From Acholoe squamosa (taxonomy: Eukaryota; Annelida; Polychaeta; Phyllodocida; Polynoidae): a stretch of 64,000 nucleotides of DNA. The stretch is taken from the NCBI GenBank assembly GCA_949317995.1, contig OX439038.1:73852659-73916658 (forward strand). Direction: 5' to 3'. The notes below the pieces were generated by a model that saw nothing but the letters and a program-made list of their open reading frames with translations, did no database searches and had not been told where the DNA came from. A program made the position numbers and the translations under genes. The first letter of the stretch is position 1. Each line of letters opens with the position of its first letter. Positions 30,741 to 43,202 of this stretch are shown piece after piece.

Positions 30741-31489
30741 AAATATTTTTTTTTTATTTTTGCAAGAAACTAAGATAGAGATAAATCATCTTATTTTAGT
30801 CGACAAGAGGAACTGGCTTTACGAGAATAAATATTTAAATCAGGCATCCTCTCCGAAGAATAAGGGTAGTCTATGTCATAAGAAATTCATTTCTTTTTGG
30901 CTCTCTAATTGTGCCGCCAGCTCAAGTGTAGGGTTAAGAAATTAAAACCACATCTCCCAATCATCTAACATTTCCAACGCCTATAATTACATTTTTAGAT
31001 TTTCGACATCTCCATTAATCACTCCGCTTGAGGTTTAAATGTATTAGATTTTAACTTTTAATTACGATGTGGAATGAGATGGACGGAAATGACGCTGGTT
31101 TACGGCATATGTATAGGATGTGGGGTATATATGCATTATCCTTGTGTGACAGGGGAGATAACATTGATAAGAAGCTCGGGTTTTACGGTTATTATCAGCG
31201 CTCAATGCGTAATCACTAACCAGTCTGGTGGGAGGCGGCCACACGGCTAATTATGCACCTTAAGTATGCAGATACCCGCCTCTATAAGGTTATAGAACAA
31301 GCCAGTGCTTAATGCACCACCCACAGGAGCAACTCCAGCAGGAAGATTATCACTAAGTGGATTATGACACTGCCAACTGGGGCTGGGCATAGTTGGTGCT
31401 AATTCCATGCCAGGGTGTAGTGTCTCCAGTGAGGGAAGCCAAATGAGACGACTACCGCCTGCTATATAGGCCTTCACACTGCTGAACAG
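30741..31489. other. No gene seen
   Basis: AT-rich DNA. The small + strand ORF at 30733-30945 contains a QETKI word reminiscent of LINE endonucleases, but nothing around it supports that. Confidence 0.4.
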
Positions 31490-31702
31490 CACTGTAAAAA
31501 AGTTGTCAAAATAAAGGCAGAATGAATCTACCTAAGTTGCCAGAGATCCGTCATTTTTTTCACAGAGATTCCTTGTACCACCGTACTGCCACCTGGAGCT
31601 TCTTGTAAAGACTTCACTGGTTCACTGCAATACAATAACGGTGGTTCCACTGTTCAGTTTTACTAGTTTCCCTGGTATATTCTACAGTTATTTTTTAGAG
31701 TG
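31490..31702 (+). mobile_element. TIR family 3, copy 1
   Basis: A 213-bp element with ends CACTGTAAAAAA and TTTTTTAGAGTG. The interior block CACAGAGATTCCTTGTACCA, then GCACTGCCACCT-like and ACTGGTTCACTGCAATACAA words, is shared with 43626-43818 in the same orientation. No ORF. Confidence 0.7.
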
Positions 31703-32616
31703 AGCCCCACCCATATCAGCATAGGATTTACAGATAAATTGATATATGGAATCCCATCTCTGTGGTGAGCTGGGATGGTGGGAAAAGGGTGATTAGGTTA
31801 CCACCGGGAGTTTAATTACTTTTTCCTACATTAAAATCTTAATGGATGGTTCATTTTGAGAGATGATATGTGGATATATAACCTTCAGTTGTATATATGT
31901 GTCACACTGCTTGTATTGGATGGAAGTCTACATATGCAACTAGAGTTTGGGTGTTGAGGGCATACGATAGGTTTCCCCCTGATTAAGTTCAAATAACTTC
32001 TACAAGGCATATATGCCATATGCAATTAAAATTCTGCAAACCAATATTATGATATTGGTATTTGGAAACATCCGTTTCCCTATAATAAAAGAGAGAAACA
32101 ATGCCATATCTATAAATGACTGTAAACTTTAGGTTACCTAATGTTATTTGGGGGCGACCCTAGAAATATTCTTCTATTTCTCAAAAGAAGGACACACATG
32201 TTTGGCCATTCGAGGGAAAGGGTACTAGTCATTTGAGTAAAATAAAGTCCTCAATACATCAAATATTTTTCTGAATGAACTTAAAATACTTTATACTAGA
32301 TGTAACCTGCATCACAATATATTTTCCTAAACTGAATTCCATTGACTGGCGGACCTGTCAGTCTTACTCTCATCTAAGTGATAGATCATCTTATCTTCTT
32401 TCCCCCACTATTCTATCATGTCTTATGACATATCTTCATTGTCTCATCTATCAGAATATACACCCATTGGAATCATCCCTCCCGTTCCCTGTATAGACAG
32501 CTATTTCTAAAAAGGAGCCTAGTTTAGCCACCCTTGTCCCTCCGGCTGCATGGCGGCCTGCCGAGATGAGGGTACCACAGCATAGTAACAAGAGGTGGAG
32601 CAGGATGGTGTCTTAG
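31703..32616. other. No gene seen
   Basis: AT-rich unique DNA with no supported feature. Confidence 0.5.
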
Positions 32617-33068
32617 ATAACCCTTTAGATGCCGCGTAATGCATGATGCATGGATGCAGCCCTGGTTAGTAACCGCCCCTGGGAAGCAACGAGTTGTGCA
32701 ACTAAGTCTACACATGCCTATGATGATTTTATGAAATTACTGACAACCTAAACGACTGTGACTTTAGTACAAGAACGGACGATTACCAATTTTTGAAAGC
32801 ATTTTCTATTATCTATTATCTTTTGTATGTCTTCTCTTTCAGATACATCACCCTGGTGTAAGACTGGTTGACATCTTTTGACAAGAAAAAGCGATATGGG
32901 AATATTAATAAAATTCCAACTTCTTGAGCTGATACATTCCTGAGGGGTTGGCATGATGCAGAAATGCACTGCTGCTGGTGAGCCTATTCAACTGCGCTGC
33001 AACTTTACATAACGTCCTTCAAGAAGGAAGATGATTTCTGAGGCAGTATGCGGCCCTAAAAGGGTTAT
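32617..33068. mobile_element. piggyBac-like MITE with internal insertion
   Basis: The left end ATAACCCTTTAGATGCCGC is answered by the right end GCGGCCCTAAAAGGGTTAT, a clear inverted pair of the family with slightly mutated TTAA. Both hairpin cores are present (GCATGATGCATGGATGCAGC near 32639; GCATGATGCAGAAATGCACTG near 32951). At 452 bp it is about 210 bp too long, and the extra AT-rich DNA lies around 32730-32935. Confidence 0.65.
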
Positions 33069-33770
33069 TAGTGGTGCTGGTGGTGGCATGGTGGTGGTGC
33101 CGACCCCTACTGACCCCTCTCGGGGCACCACCCCCACCTGACATGTACGTTTACATTGGGGCAGTCGGCACTTGCCCCTTCCGGGCCCAGTTGCCATGGC
33201 AACATCCAATGCCCCCCGCTCTGAAGTTACCTCACCTTTCTTTGAGGCTGGCAAATTCATTTTGGTCCATTTATCAGCGTGGCGGGCCCAGTTTTCATTG
33301 AATTAATTGCAAGGGTTATGCAGCCGCCGAGCGAAGGCAGAGAGAGGAGGCATGGGAAGGGGTCGAAGCCACTGGGGCGGGCTAGGTGGGTGGATGGTAG
33401 TGATGGCCGAAGCCAGGCCATGACCACGGCCATGGCCGTCTGTTGTTTTATTGCTGTTGGGGGAGGCGGCGCTTGTCCGTGGTTATCTCGGGCGCTCCAT
33501 TGTCTTCGGGGCCTCTCCGGGGAGACAGGCTTCAGAGCCGAGGTGCTGGGGGAACGTGAGGGTGCTGGAGAGGAGATAACCACATGAAGAGGCTGGTTGT
33601 AGCCATAGATACATCCACGTGTCAGATGTGGTCAGCGTACCGGTCAGTGAGCCCCATGTGGCCGGACCACTCGCCCAGTGGCTTAATGCACCGGGCTTCT
33701 TGGCTGTCACCCGGCCCCGGCCTAACAGATGATGCCCCGTGAATACATCAATTTATGGCTCTTTGTCCGG
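33069..33770. promoter_or_regulatory. GC-rich candidate regulatory island with X-box
   Basis: Long, CG-containing, non-repetitive DNA. It includes a perfect palindromic RFX X-box (33190-33203), TTCATTTTGG and GAATTAATTGC homeobox-type words near 33295-33310, and GCCATGGCCG repeats. ORFs open on both strands at 33071-33710 reflect GC content. Confidence 0.4.
33190..33203. promoter_or_regulatory. Perfect RFX X-box
   Basis: GTTGCCATGGCAAC is the ideal, fully palindromic X-box bound by RFX factors, which control ciliary and neuronal genes in animals. Confidence 0.55.
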
Positions 33771-34059
33771 CCCCGACATGCGAATTACTTCATAGCAAGT
33801 GCTGCATATTGCAAGTGAGGAACACAGGAATTCCATATTTCAAAACGCCTACTACTTTCTGTATGGCTTTAGCCTTCATCTTATTCCTCACAAAGGGTAT
33901 TATTAATTCCTTTGATCTTTAATCCTGAGAGATATGTTGACATCAATATAGAATAGTCGAATCATGAAGCAAGATTCTTTCCCATGATGATTAACAAATT
34001 ATAGCTTAATAGCCGAGGCAAGGTGCCTTTCCATATTGTACTTGTGTTGAAATGGTGTC

Positions 34060-34451
34060 TTTCTAAATACTACTCACAGATCTGGTTCCTGAAGCTATGT
34101 GGCTTTTCATATATACTACTTTGGCTTAGTCCCTTAAGGTGAGGTGCTCTAAATAGTATTTACGCCATTGGTTCAAGATGCTTTGTGTCTTTCCATACAC
34201 TACATTCAAGTCCCTAACCTCAGGTACATTTCCATACATTACTTACAGGATTTATCCCTAAATCTAGATGCGTCTCTCCATAAAGTACTCATAGTTTTGG
34301 TCCCTGGTGCTAGGTACTTTACCACAATTATATTACTTTCAACGTTGGTTCCTGCCGCTATCGGTAACCTTCCATGCACTAGGCCTACAGTTTTTATACC
34401 TGACAAAATGTGCCCTTGGCATATACTACTTACAGTTTTAGTTGTGCCCTT

Positions 34452-34532
<81 letters not shown>

Positions 34533-34760
34533 TACTTACAGTTTTAGTTGTGCCCTTGGCATATACTATTTACAGTTTTAGTTGTGCCCTTGGCATATAC
34601 TACTTACAATTTTAGTTGTCCCCTTGGCATATTACAGTTTTAGTTGTGCCCTTGGCATATGCTACTTACAGTTTTAGTTGGACACTTTGCATACACTACT
34701 CACAGTTTTAGTTGGACACTTTGCATATACTACTTACAGTTGCCTAGCCTTGCGGAGTGA
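34060..34760. repeat. 34-bp repeat with embedded (AT)n
   Basis: From about 34400, units of 34 bp read TGCCCTTGGCATATACTACT then TACAGTTTTAGTTG (34411 to 34445 spacing 34). A pure AT dinucleotide run at 34458-34530 lies inside one unit, extending its own ATATAC word. From 34060 to 34400 only the core ATAC(T/A)ACT(T/C)AC recurs at irregular spacing with degenerate sequence between. The unit's core is the same as in the reverse complement of the 44-bp minisatellite. Confidence 0.85.
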
Positions 34761-36879
34761 CTGAGAGAGTGAGTATTGGTTGTTGGAAGTCATTCCGACA
34801 GCGTAAGTTTCAATCATGGTCAGAATGGTGCATCAATTGATGATTATGTTTGTCTTCGCCCGTGCATATGAAGCATCTTCTGTGGAAATATGACCTGCTA
34901 TTGGAGTAACACTGGCACAATTGAGAAAATAATGTATTAGAAAAGCACCGTCTTGGCTCAGCATCACCCCGTGTATATCCAATACGTTTAGATATTCCCC
35001 AGTGACCACCAAACACATGCAGTGAGAAACACATTATACGATACCTAGACATGATCACCTTAGCTCGGGCACACGCCCTTTAACTCTAACATTCCCCTGG
35101 TGACTTTCTATTGTGGCTGGATTCTCAGATGTGTGCCAGTGATAGTCAAGATGGGATATTTACTAACTTAATGTCCGTTCCGTGTGAATTGTAGGTGCCA
35201 CATTTGTATAAAACGCCCATATAGAAATTACATTCTGAATCGTGGGTAGCATCCCTCCAATATCATCTAAATTTTCTCTATCCTTAGGATTCCAAGACTT
35301 GTTTGACTTTTGCGCTGGAAGACCTTTCATCGCCATTCTTTGCAGAAAGAAAAGGTTAAGGTACTCTTTAAGTTGGCATAAGTGCGATCTTATTATACAT
35401 GTAGTAGGTATCACGTTATCTTTGAGGTGGTAAGAAATTTCATTAGAAAATCATATTAAAGGTCGAGGAAATTACTTTATGTTCATATAAATCTGAGATG
35501 AGATAATTTATATCTGGAGCCCATTTCCTCAGGTACTACGGTTACACCCAACGCTAGCTACGACTGCAAGTGACAGTGCTTTTTCTATGGAATGACTAGA
35601 AGGGTGCAGTCAGGGTGGTCGAAGAATATTAAGGAGTAACCTTTTGATAGACAACTCTCAGTTTATTATCTATTACAAGGTCTTTTAAAGGAATAATTCA
35701 CCAAATTAGACCTATATACTTAGAGTATATATAACAGGGTATATCAAACCGACCATCACATACAACGTGTGAACACACCTACCAAAGCCATCCCCACCGT
35801 CCACAATCTAAGTTTCCATTTCACATTTTGACATTTGATCAGTTAATCAATGCTAGCCTCCGGTGGGCAGGTAACTCTACACTGGTCTCCTGTGCACGCC
35901 TGCTCCACACCTAGCCCCTACTCCTAAATGCCCCCACCCCCATTCCACCCTGGAGGAAAATCACCTTTAGGTGATGACTCCACGTGTCACCGCGCGAGAG
36001 GGGATAAGCCAATAAATGCGCACCGAATGACACCTCGGGGCGCTTAGAAACAGTTTCGGCGCAAAAGCATTTTCCTTTGCGAAATGTCAATGCCATGTAC
36101 TAGTGGTTTGGGAGAGGGGGTGAGAGGGTGGGAGGGGGCATTGGGAGTGGTGTGAGAACGTGTAGAGAGAGTGAATGTGTGTGATGGGGGTGGGGTGGTG
36201 TTTATCTCTAAATGTGATTATTATAACTTTGATGTTACTTATCATTATGAGTTCCCTGACGATGTGTCCAAATAGGTTTCAGCCATCTTATCAATACTAA
36301 CATTTATAAGTCTTTTGAAAGTCCGTGACGTGAGGCCATATCGTAACATGTTTATGAGAATTTTTGAGGAACCGAGTACATTTAATACCTCTACTTTCAA
36401 TTTCTAAATATAGTCAATATACCCCCATCATATTGGTCGCTTAATGACAGGAGTGCTTACTTCTCATCCAAAAGCTTTCCAGCCCTGTCGTGTAATCTGA
36501 AAGCCTTTTTAGTGTTTATTCCTCCATGATTCATATCCACGCTCTCTGAAGATTATCTTTGACATGAAACGATCAAATTTCGGCTTTCATCTGAGGACCT
36601 GAAGGGTGGCTACCTTTTCGCCGGGGCTAATTCGTCCGGTGGCTGGTGCCTTGTCTTGGGGCCGGTACGTTGGGGCTGAGCCGGGGTCATTTATTCTTCT
36701 GGGCGACACTAAGTGCAGCAGCCACATTAAACATGTCGACTTTTTTCATGTCCTGTTGGCACGAGGCGAACCAATGTTATACCACTTCTACTGCTGCGGT
36801 TTTATACCCCACCCACATATACCCTTTTGTACCTCTGTCTATGGTATTTTAAGGAACACATGATACCTTCAGAACCATT
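34761..36879. other. No gene seen
   Basis: Mostly AT-rich unique DNA. A short GC-rich patch at about 36600-36740 (CGGGGCTAATTCGTCC, GGGGCCGGTACG) may be regulatory. The 83-codon minus ORF at 35163-35414 has no recognisable domain. Confidence 0.4.
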
Positions 36880-37045
36880 TCTTTATCGGCATGATGCACC
36901 AACTGGGTGCTAGTGGGTTTACTTGCCAGCACTGCATCGGTAAATCATGCCTACCAATACAACCCTTCATGAGCATGACCATTCATGCATCGTGACCACC
37001 AATGAGCATGACACTTTAATGCATTATTCTACCATTGAAGGTTTA
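36880..37045. mobile_element. piggyBac-like MITE, degraded
   Basis: GGCATGATGCACCAACTGGG, GCCAGCACTGCATCGGTAAA and ATTCATGCATCGTGACCACC are the family cores. The right end near AATGCATTATTCTACCATTG is decayed and the left end is unclear. Confidence 0.55.
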
Positions 37046-37314
37046 AATAAGTGTAGCGCCTGCCTATCAGGAGAGGCTATCTAATGGCCATGGAGTCATT
37101 TACTGCTTATCGAGAGGCAGTCGACATCGATAGGTTGATCTCTGTGAATTGGGCAGTAGGAACCATCTAGCCGCATGTATCGCCGCCTATCAGAGCACCC
37201 TTACCCTCCCGACCTCAGGCTTTTGGTCTCCCACTTGTTTTATCAGTTACTGAACAGGGACAGGTCCACCATCACACAGCTACCTATATCCATGACCCCC
37301 TCTGCCACTTACTC

Positions 37315-37326
37315 TGTGTGTGTGTG

Positions 37327-37402
<76 letters not shown>

Positions 37403-37623
37403 ATTATCTGTCTCCTCATTTTCCGTCCTCCCAACATCCCTGTCTCTGCCTCTCTTTCTGCCTGTGTCTCACTTACTTTCTATTTAGCTCTCTCTTTGTC
37501 TATATGTCACCCTGTCTCCCGATCTCTCTGCTTCTGACTGTCCTTCTGTCTTTCCGTCTGCATGTCTGCCTCTGTCTGTCTGTCTCCATCTCCTCCTGTC
37601 TCTTCCCCTGTGTGTCTGTCTGA

Positions 37624-37686
<63 letters not shown>

Positions 37687-37690
37687 CGCT
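37315..37690. repeat. Two (TC)n microsatellites in TC-rich DNA
   Basis: (TC)n at about 37327-37399 (preceded by TGTGTGTG) and again at about 37627-37682, separated by degenerate CTCTGTCTGTCTC-type DNA. Serine/leucine-rich and Arg-Glu-rich ORFs on both strands are artefacts of the repeat. Confidence 0.9.
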
Positions 37691-40199
37691 TTGTTTGCAT
37701 GCACTTTACCACTCCATGTATCACCTTGCTTCCACTTAACATTCATATTCTGCAGTTTTGAGCCTCTCCATGTTCTCGTCCTTTTGGGATTGTTGTTCAT
37801 GTATGACACGCTTTTATTAATGCTTACATATGTACTGCTTCCAGTATTCTTGATTTTTCTTTTTCACCTATCCAAAAATATAAGGATATTTCCCTCTCTG
37901 CATTCCTTATTTTTCCCTTCTTACTTTTAGGGTATTATTTTACAATCCCTGTAGAAGCCATGGTAGAAGCCAGCCCCACTACCTTACCCCCGCTCCAACC
38001 CTGACTGGCAAGGGTGGGACTAGGGAACGTAGGAGAGGGTGGGGTTGGGAGATTGCCGTTCCATTTGGTCAGCACCTGCCAAATTATCGAAATTATCAGA
38101 ATTACTTAGTCCCATGGGGAGGCACACGCGGCTCTTCGACGGCGGAACGCACAGAATGACATTTCCCACGTTGTATTGGAGCGCAAGGCTCTCCCGCCCC
38201 TGCACTCGTATCCCTCTGGTGATAATTACCACCTTTTAAAGGCCTGTGACAAGAGCTGATTTCTGGCCTGGTTGGGATTTATACTTTTTATGCCATTTTT
38301 ATCTGCTTTTCAGTAGCTGTGCTTGGTGGTAGGTTGCAAGGTCTGGGGGACTATGGCTTGCTGGTATTACCTGATTATAGGGTGGGTTATTTTCCCAGGC
38401 GACAGACATGCACCGGTCGGTGCCTCACCCTATCAAATGAGTTGATCGTCGTCAATTAATGGAGGTGGAGAAAAAAGGCTGACCACAAGAAGCAAACAGC
38501 CTTAAATTACCCAATCACTGTTCCTGCACTAATAAAAAAAAAAAGAGGGACCCCAAGCGGAATGCACGCGCGAGAGCCTACGTTAGTGGGTTTTGTTTTG
38601 CTTCAATGCAAAGACTAGAGATGGCGAGGGTTGCACGAATTTGCCTTTAATTATAGTTTGTTCCTAAAGGTCATTCAGTGCGCCGCCTCGCTGAGTGGCT
38701 TCAACTGTCATGGCCTCCGCTTGGCTTCCGAGAGGCAGAGACAGAAAAATAAATAAAAGATTGAGGGGAGAAAAAACTTGGTGTTCCATCAGCTATCACC
38801 GGCTCATGTCGCTTTGAAGTTCCCCTCCCTTGTCGTATGCACCGGGAACTGTCGGAATTAAGGCCTGCTGTGGTAGGTGCACATCAAAACATACTTTTCT
38901 GCTTCAATCCTTGGGCCAAGCCCCACCTTATATTGAGTCTCATCAGTTGGGCTAACTATCCCATCACCTCAGTGTGGTTATTAGTTCTCAACGCCTCACC
39001 CCTTCCTCTCCCCTCCAGCACTCTAAAGGCTTTGAACAGCTCAGTCCTATTGGCTCTAAACCTTCACAACACCGACTCTTAACTACGTCCTCCCTTTGTC
39101 CCTTCACCCCACCAGGCCTATGTCTCACCTTCGTAGAGAAGACGGGGGGGGGGGGTCTTTTTTTATTTTTGCCACTTCACAGGGATACAGGCAGAGACAC
39201 AGACAAAGGACAGGTGCAAAACTGACGACCTGAATCGATACCACTACACCATTTTACACAACTCACTCATTCCTCATCACAGCCTGCAGGTTAAACCGGA
39301 ACCTCGTGCAGCAGAAGGGTATTCTGGGTAGGCCCGGTGGTATCTTATAAGTGATTTTCTAGGTTGTCTACCGCACGCTATAGGTCTAAATGATTTGGGT
39401 ACAGTTTGTCTCCTGTTAGCCATGGAAAGAGGTCATAGACTAGAACAAGATGAGTTATAGGGAAAGACAATCAATAATTATGATACCTTCATAACACTTA
39501 TGGGAATTTGTGGATTTGGCTCTAGGTGGGGAACACCCTCCTCCACCACTCGGACATACCATTTTTAGTGAACGATCACGTGCTTTGTACCTAAACTATT
39601 ACAAGACAGTTGGGACCAAATGATCAAACCATACACTATTATCTAGTGGGGATCAGGGCCCTTCCTTCTTTCCGTTGGCTCTAGATGTGTATATTCAACC
39701 TGAACTCTACTTGGTGTTGTACTGTAAGTCAAATTAATACTGCATTTGATCCCTTTTGTGTGATATCCAAAAGAAAATCCCAATGCGAGTACTTGAAATG
39801 TAAGTTCTCCTATCTATAAGACGACAACAAAGTAAAGTAAACAGACAAACAGAAAGGCTCGGGCTGACAGTTTCAATCAATACATCCACCATAGAATCTC
39901 CAATCGTGGAATTCAATCATGATACCTAGGGAAAGGGACTAGGGAAAGTTCAACAAATATGTCACAGGTCTTGTTAGGACACCCTCTAGATAATACAGTT
40001 TTTTTTCTATGCCAGTACCCATAGAGTGGAGTTCCATTATCGCAGATAACCAGACACTTGAAAAGTTACTTATGAGCAGTTCCAGTTATGGTACCCTCTT
40101 GAACAGGCTTTCCATGGGTGGTAGAGGTAAGAACTACTTTGGTACCAGGGCGGGGGGAGAGGGTGATGTTTACTGGCATTATCCTAAGCTGAGATGGAG
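37691..40199. other. No gene seen
   Basis: Mixed composition. An A run lies at 38535-38545 and a G run at 39148-39156. The minus strand near 39220-39255 has an A-box-like word but no matching B box. No supported gene. Confidence 0.4.
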
Positions 40200-40460
40200 C
40201 GATAATCTCTCCAATCAGTGAGTGTCAAAGGCTTTGTCCCCAGAGGAGGGTCCCAAGGGCCCACATGGCGGGAAACACTCCCCAGAGCCGGGCTCAGGGC
40301 CATGGGTGCCGGTAGGGGGGTTCCTGGTGGTCCCATGGGGGTGCACACCAGCCAAAGTCAGGGGATGCTCCTGGGTGGGGTGTTTCTCATAAGCCACCCC
40401 CTTCGAGGATCCCTCACATATTGGCGGCAGGGGAATTCTGGAGGTTATTCCATAAGGGCA
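40200..40460. promoter_or_regulatory. GC-rich patch
   Basis: Short GC-rich, non-repetitive DNA with an E2F/YY1-like ATGGCGGGAAAC near 40266. ORFs on both strands lack domains. Function not established. Confidence 0.25.
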
Positions 40461-40711
40461 TACGATTACACACAACATTCTATTGTAAGCCATTTCTGAG
40501 AAGTCAACCAACATTCATATAGTACTATAATGTCCATACAAACGCCCTTGGTCCCTGCTGCATGCACATTGAGTAGGTTAAATTGCTCTAGTTGGCTATT
40601 CAGAAATAGCCTCCTGTTGTGTTTGAAGAAAGTGAAATTGTAGTTTGGTCTGAATGTTCCTTGTCGTAGGATCTTGTGAAATGACCTCTTGTCAGAGGAC
40701 TTTTTAGGAGG

Positions 40712-40750
40712 CATACACACGGAAGTGTGGCTACCGCCATCTTGATTATG
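40712..40750 (-). promoter_or_regulatory. YY1 and ETS sites before a possible start codon
   Basis: On the minus strand CAAGATGGCGG (YY1, 40734-40744) is followed by ACTTCCG (ETS) and then an ATG at 40714-40712. The ATG opens an 82-codon ORF (40714 down to 40466) starting MPPKKSSDKR, basic at its N-terminus, with no recognised domain. It could be a promoter and first exon, or the 5' end of another LINE. Neither is proven. Confidence 0.3.
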
Positions 40751-40919
40751 AGTGATGCGGTGGGTAATAACGATAAATACACAAAGCGGTGAAAGGCCAG
40801 TCTGGGCAAAATGTCGTCTGCTTTTTAAGCTCAAGTTTAAAAAACCTGTTTTAAATGTTCTCATAAAGAAAGAACTCTGTGTGTGCGTGAGTACAGACTC
40901 TGCCCTCATGGACATATGA

Positions 40920-42342
40920 CGTGATTCATAATGTCCCTTCTTTTGTTACCTTTTGGTCTAAATTGAGTGAGTAAATGCACCACCCAAAGACCTGACCACC
41001 GAATATCATGTCTTGGCTCAATTTCCAAAAAATACATTAAGTGTTTCTTAGTCGGTCGCCCTGCTATTATAAAGCCTTTGAATTGGGCATACTTTGACTA
41101 CGATAAATTACTCTAGTCCAAGTCTGTCGGTTTCCTCGTATAAAGCATCCGTATACAGATTATTACCGGTACATGCAGACACTTAAGATGGATATGAATA
41201 GCATGCCTTCCGTGAGCCACGTCTACTGCTATTCAGGCGTCATCCTAAAAAGAATAAAAAGGACTAGTACTCATATATCATTAACTCAGATCAAGAGTTT
41301 AATCGCTGCCATTAAGAACGCCGCGCCAAGTTTTAACTGGACCACTGAGCACGGCGACGCCATCTTTAACTCCTCCTCTTCACTCTCACCTCAAATAAAT
41401 TCGTGATATTTCTGTGGTCAAACTTGACTCTAATCTGTTTAATTCAATAGGAATCTAGGACGACTGTACCCACATTTCCAACGTGTAAATACGCTTGTAT
41501 TTTTCATCGATTTCGTGTGTTAAGGAGTAGGGAACGTTTTGGCTGCAAAAATGCCAGACGACAATTTGTTTAAGATATTGATCAATTAGCGGCGCATGCA
41601 CAGATTGTGGTGTGACGCCACTCCTTTTTCCTCCGCAAGCCTTGAGAATCACTTAAACTGTCAGCATTAAAAAGTGCTACACAGAGAAAAACACAATGCC
41701 CACATAGCTGGTTCTGCCTTCCCCGTGCTTGTGGGGTTTCCGACATCAATACTTTGATAGAACACTTCTTAGGACTATTTGTCACAGAGGCACTATTAAA
41801 ACACGCACACTGTCATTTAGCGGCGACTGGTGCCGGTACACATGGCGTACACTGGTGTACTTCATGTATTAATTAGAGGTAATGTGGGGGAAGAGGGGGT
41901 ACAAGCATGGTAGCCTATTAACCAGAATTGTCTCCTTCCCTGTCTTAATAGGGTGGAATTATATCCATCCTTACTGCAAGTTCCATAAAGAGTATGACTA
42001 CAAAATAAACAGCAGTTCCACATCCAGGACATAGCACATGAGAGTGGAGATTTCTTTATAATATTTGTTATAGGTGGAACTACTTATTCTATCTGTCATA
42101 TGTTATGTGAATACACCCCTATTCATTTATTGTTTCAATACTCCAGGTGTCTAGTTCCCAGAAGATGAAGACAGCACATATATATTCCTGATGATAAATT
42201 GTCATTTCCTGAGAAGGAGGGTTTAGATCTATCCATAACCTGACCTAGTTTTACATCAGTCTTCAAACCTCGATATCAAACATAGCATTCTACCCTCTAC
42301 TCCTAGGGCCAGCATACTCAATGAGCCTTTCCGCCCAGGAGG
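40920..42342. other. No gene seen
   Basis: AT-rich unique DNA. GCGCCAAGTTTTAACTGG and CGGCGACGCCATC near 41323-41365 are modestly GC-rich. No supported gene. Confidence 0.45.
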
Positions 42343-42540
42343 AATCCTTTAAAGGCTACATAGGGCATAACGCCATGATCCATTATAACTGCTGGTGAGT
42401 ACCTCACCAGTGCTACACTGGGGATTGGTAATGCCTCTCCAGGGCTGATACACTCTAGGAATATTGGCATGATGCACTAATGCAGTGCTTTGGCGCATCG
42501 CCCTGCCAAAGAAATGTATATACTATGCCGCCCTTAAGGA
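42343..42540. mobile_element. piggyBac-like MITE
   Basis: Ends ATCCTTTAAAGGCTACAT and ATGCCGCCCTTAAGGA. The interior has CTGGTGAGTACCTCACCAG (a short hairpin tip) and GGCATGATGCACTAATGCAG. About 198 bp, slightly internally deleted. Confidence 0.6.
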
Positions 42541-42843
42541 ATGGACACCTTCCCACCCCTTTCCACACTCTCCAAGCCAAGCCCTTGGGGAGTAGGTGAG
42601 CTGCTCACTATATAGATTCCAACACCTTGTGGTCACTCTCCATCACAATTCTCCACAAATGGCAGGAGGGGGTTGAGGAATAATTCTAACCACGGTCCAT
42701 GGCCTGAAACCATGACAAACATTGTCCATCTCAGACGGGCTTTTATTCCGCCTGGACGTGGCATCATTCATCGTGAGCTGCTCCTCACCGCCCTGAGCGA
42801 TCGACTCAGTGAGTCCATCATGAAGACAGGGAGTGGGTTACGT

Positions 42844-42908
42844 AGCCCTTTATAGGCAGCATATGGCATCAATGCATTATGCCCAGTTGACACACTCAGT
42901 TTGTCTTT

Positions 42909-42966
<58 letters not shown>

Positions 42967-43080
42967 GTCCCGGATGCGTAACTCGCCAAGTCCCCGTCCC
43001 AGCGGGGTATCTACCAGGGTTTGTACATTCTTAAAGGGTCGGCATGATGTACCATTGAAGTGATGACGAGTAAAAGACAC
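42844..43080. mobile_element. piggyBac-like MITE with (AT)n expansion
   Basis: The left end AGCCCTTTATAGGCAGCAT and the downstream words GCGTAACTCGCCAAG and CTTAAAGGGTCGGCATGATG flank an AT microsatellite at 42913-42966, which has expanded inside the copy. The right boundary is uncertain because another family fragment follows. Confidence 0.5.
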
Positions 43081-43202
43081 ATCGTTCTAGTCCCAATTTA
43101 TGTTCCAGCAGCGATCATTTTAATATCGGTTGGAAGGAACATTCCCCGCTTCAGAACTCTAACATCCAAATGCCCAATGCCCTTCTGTTGAAGAGATTTC
43201 AC

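Noticed and set aside
30733-30945. Possible LINE endonuclease fragment (QETKI word)
   Set aside because: A single short word with no other endonuclease motif upstream or downstream.
33071-33710. Overlapping ORFs on both strands in the 33-kb island
   Set aside because: GC-rich composition lowers stop frequency in several frames at once; neither strand shows domain-like sequence.
37500-37809. Arg/Glu-rich minus-strand ORFs resembling nuclear proteins
   Set aside because: They translate the (TC)n microsatellite as (GA)n on the opposite strand.
39210-39260. tRNA-like word on the minus strand (TGGTGTAGTGGTATCG)
   Set aside because: An A-box-like word is present, but no B box or cloverleaf pairing at the right distance.
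40466-40915. 149-codon minus-strand ORF as a full gene
   Set aside because: No recognisable domain over the whole length; only the part after the ATG at 40714 has promoter-like context, so I kept it as a weak finding.
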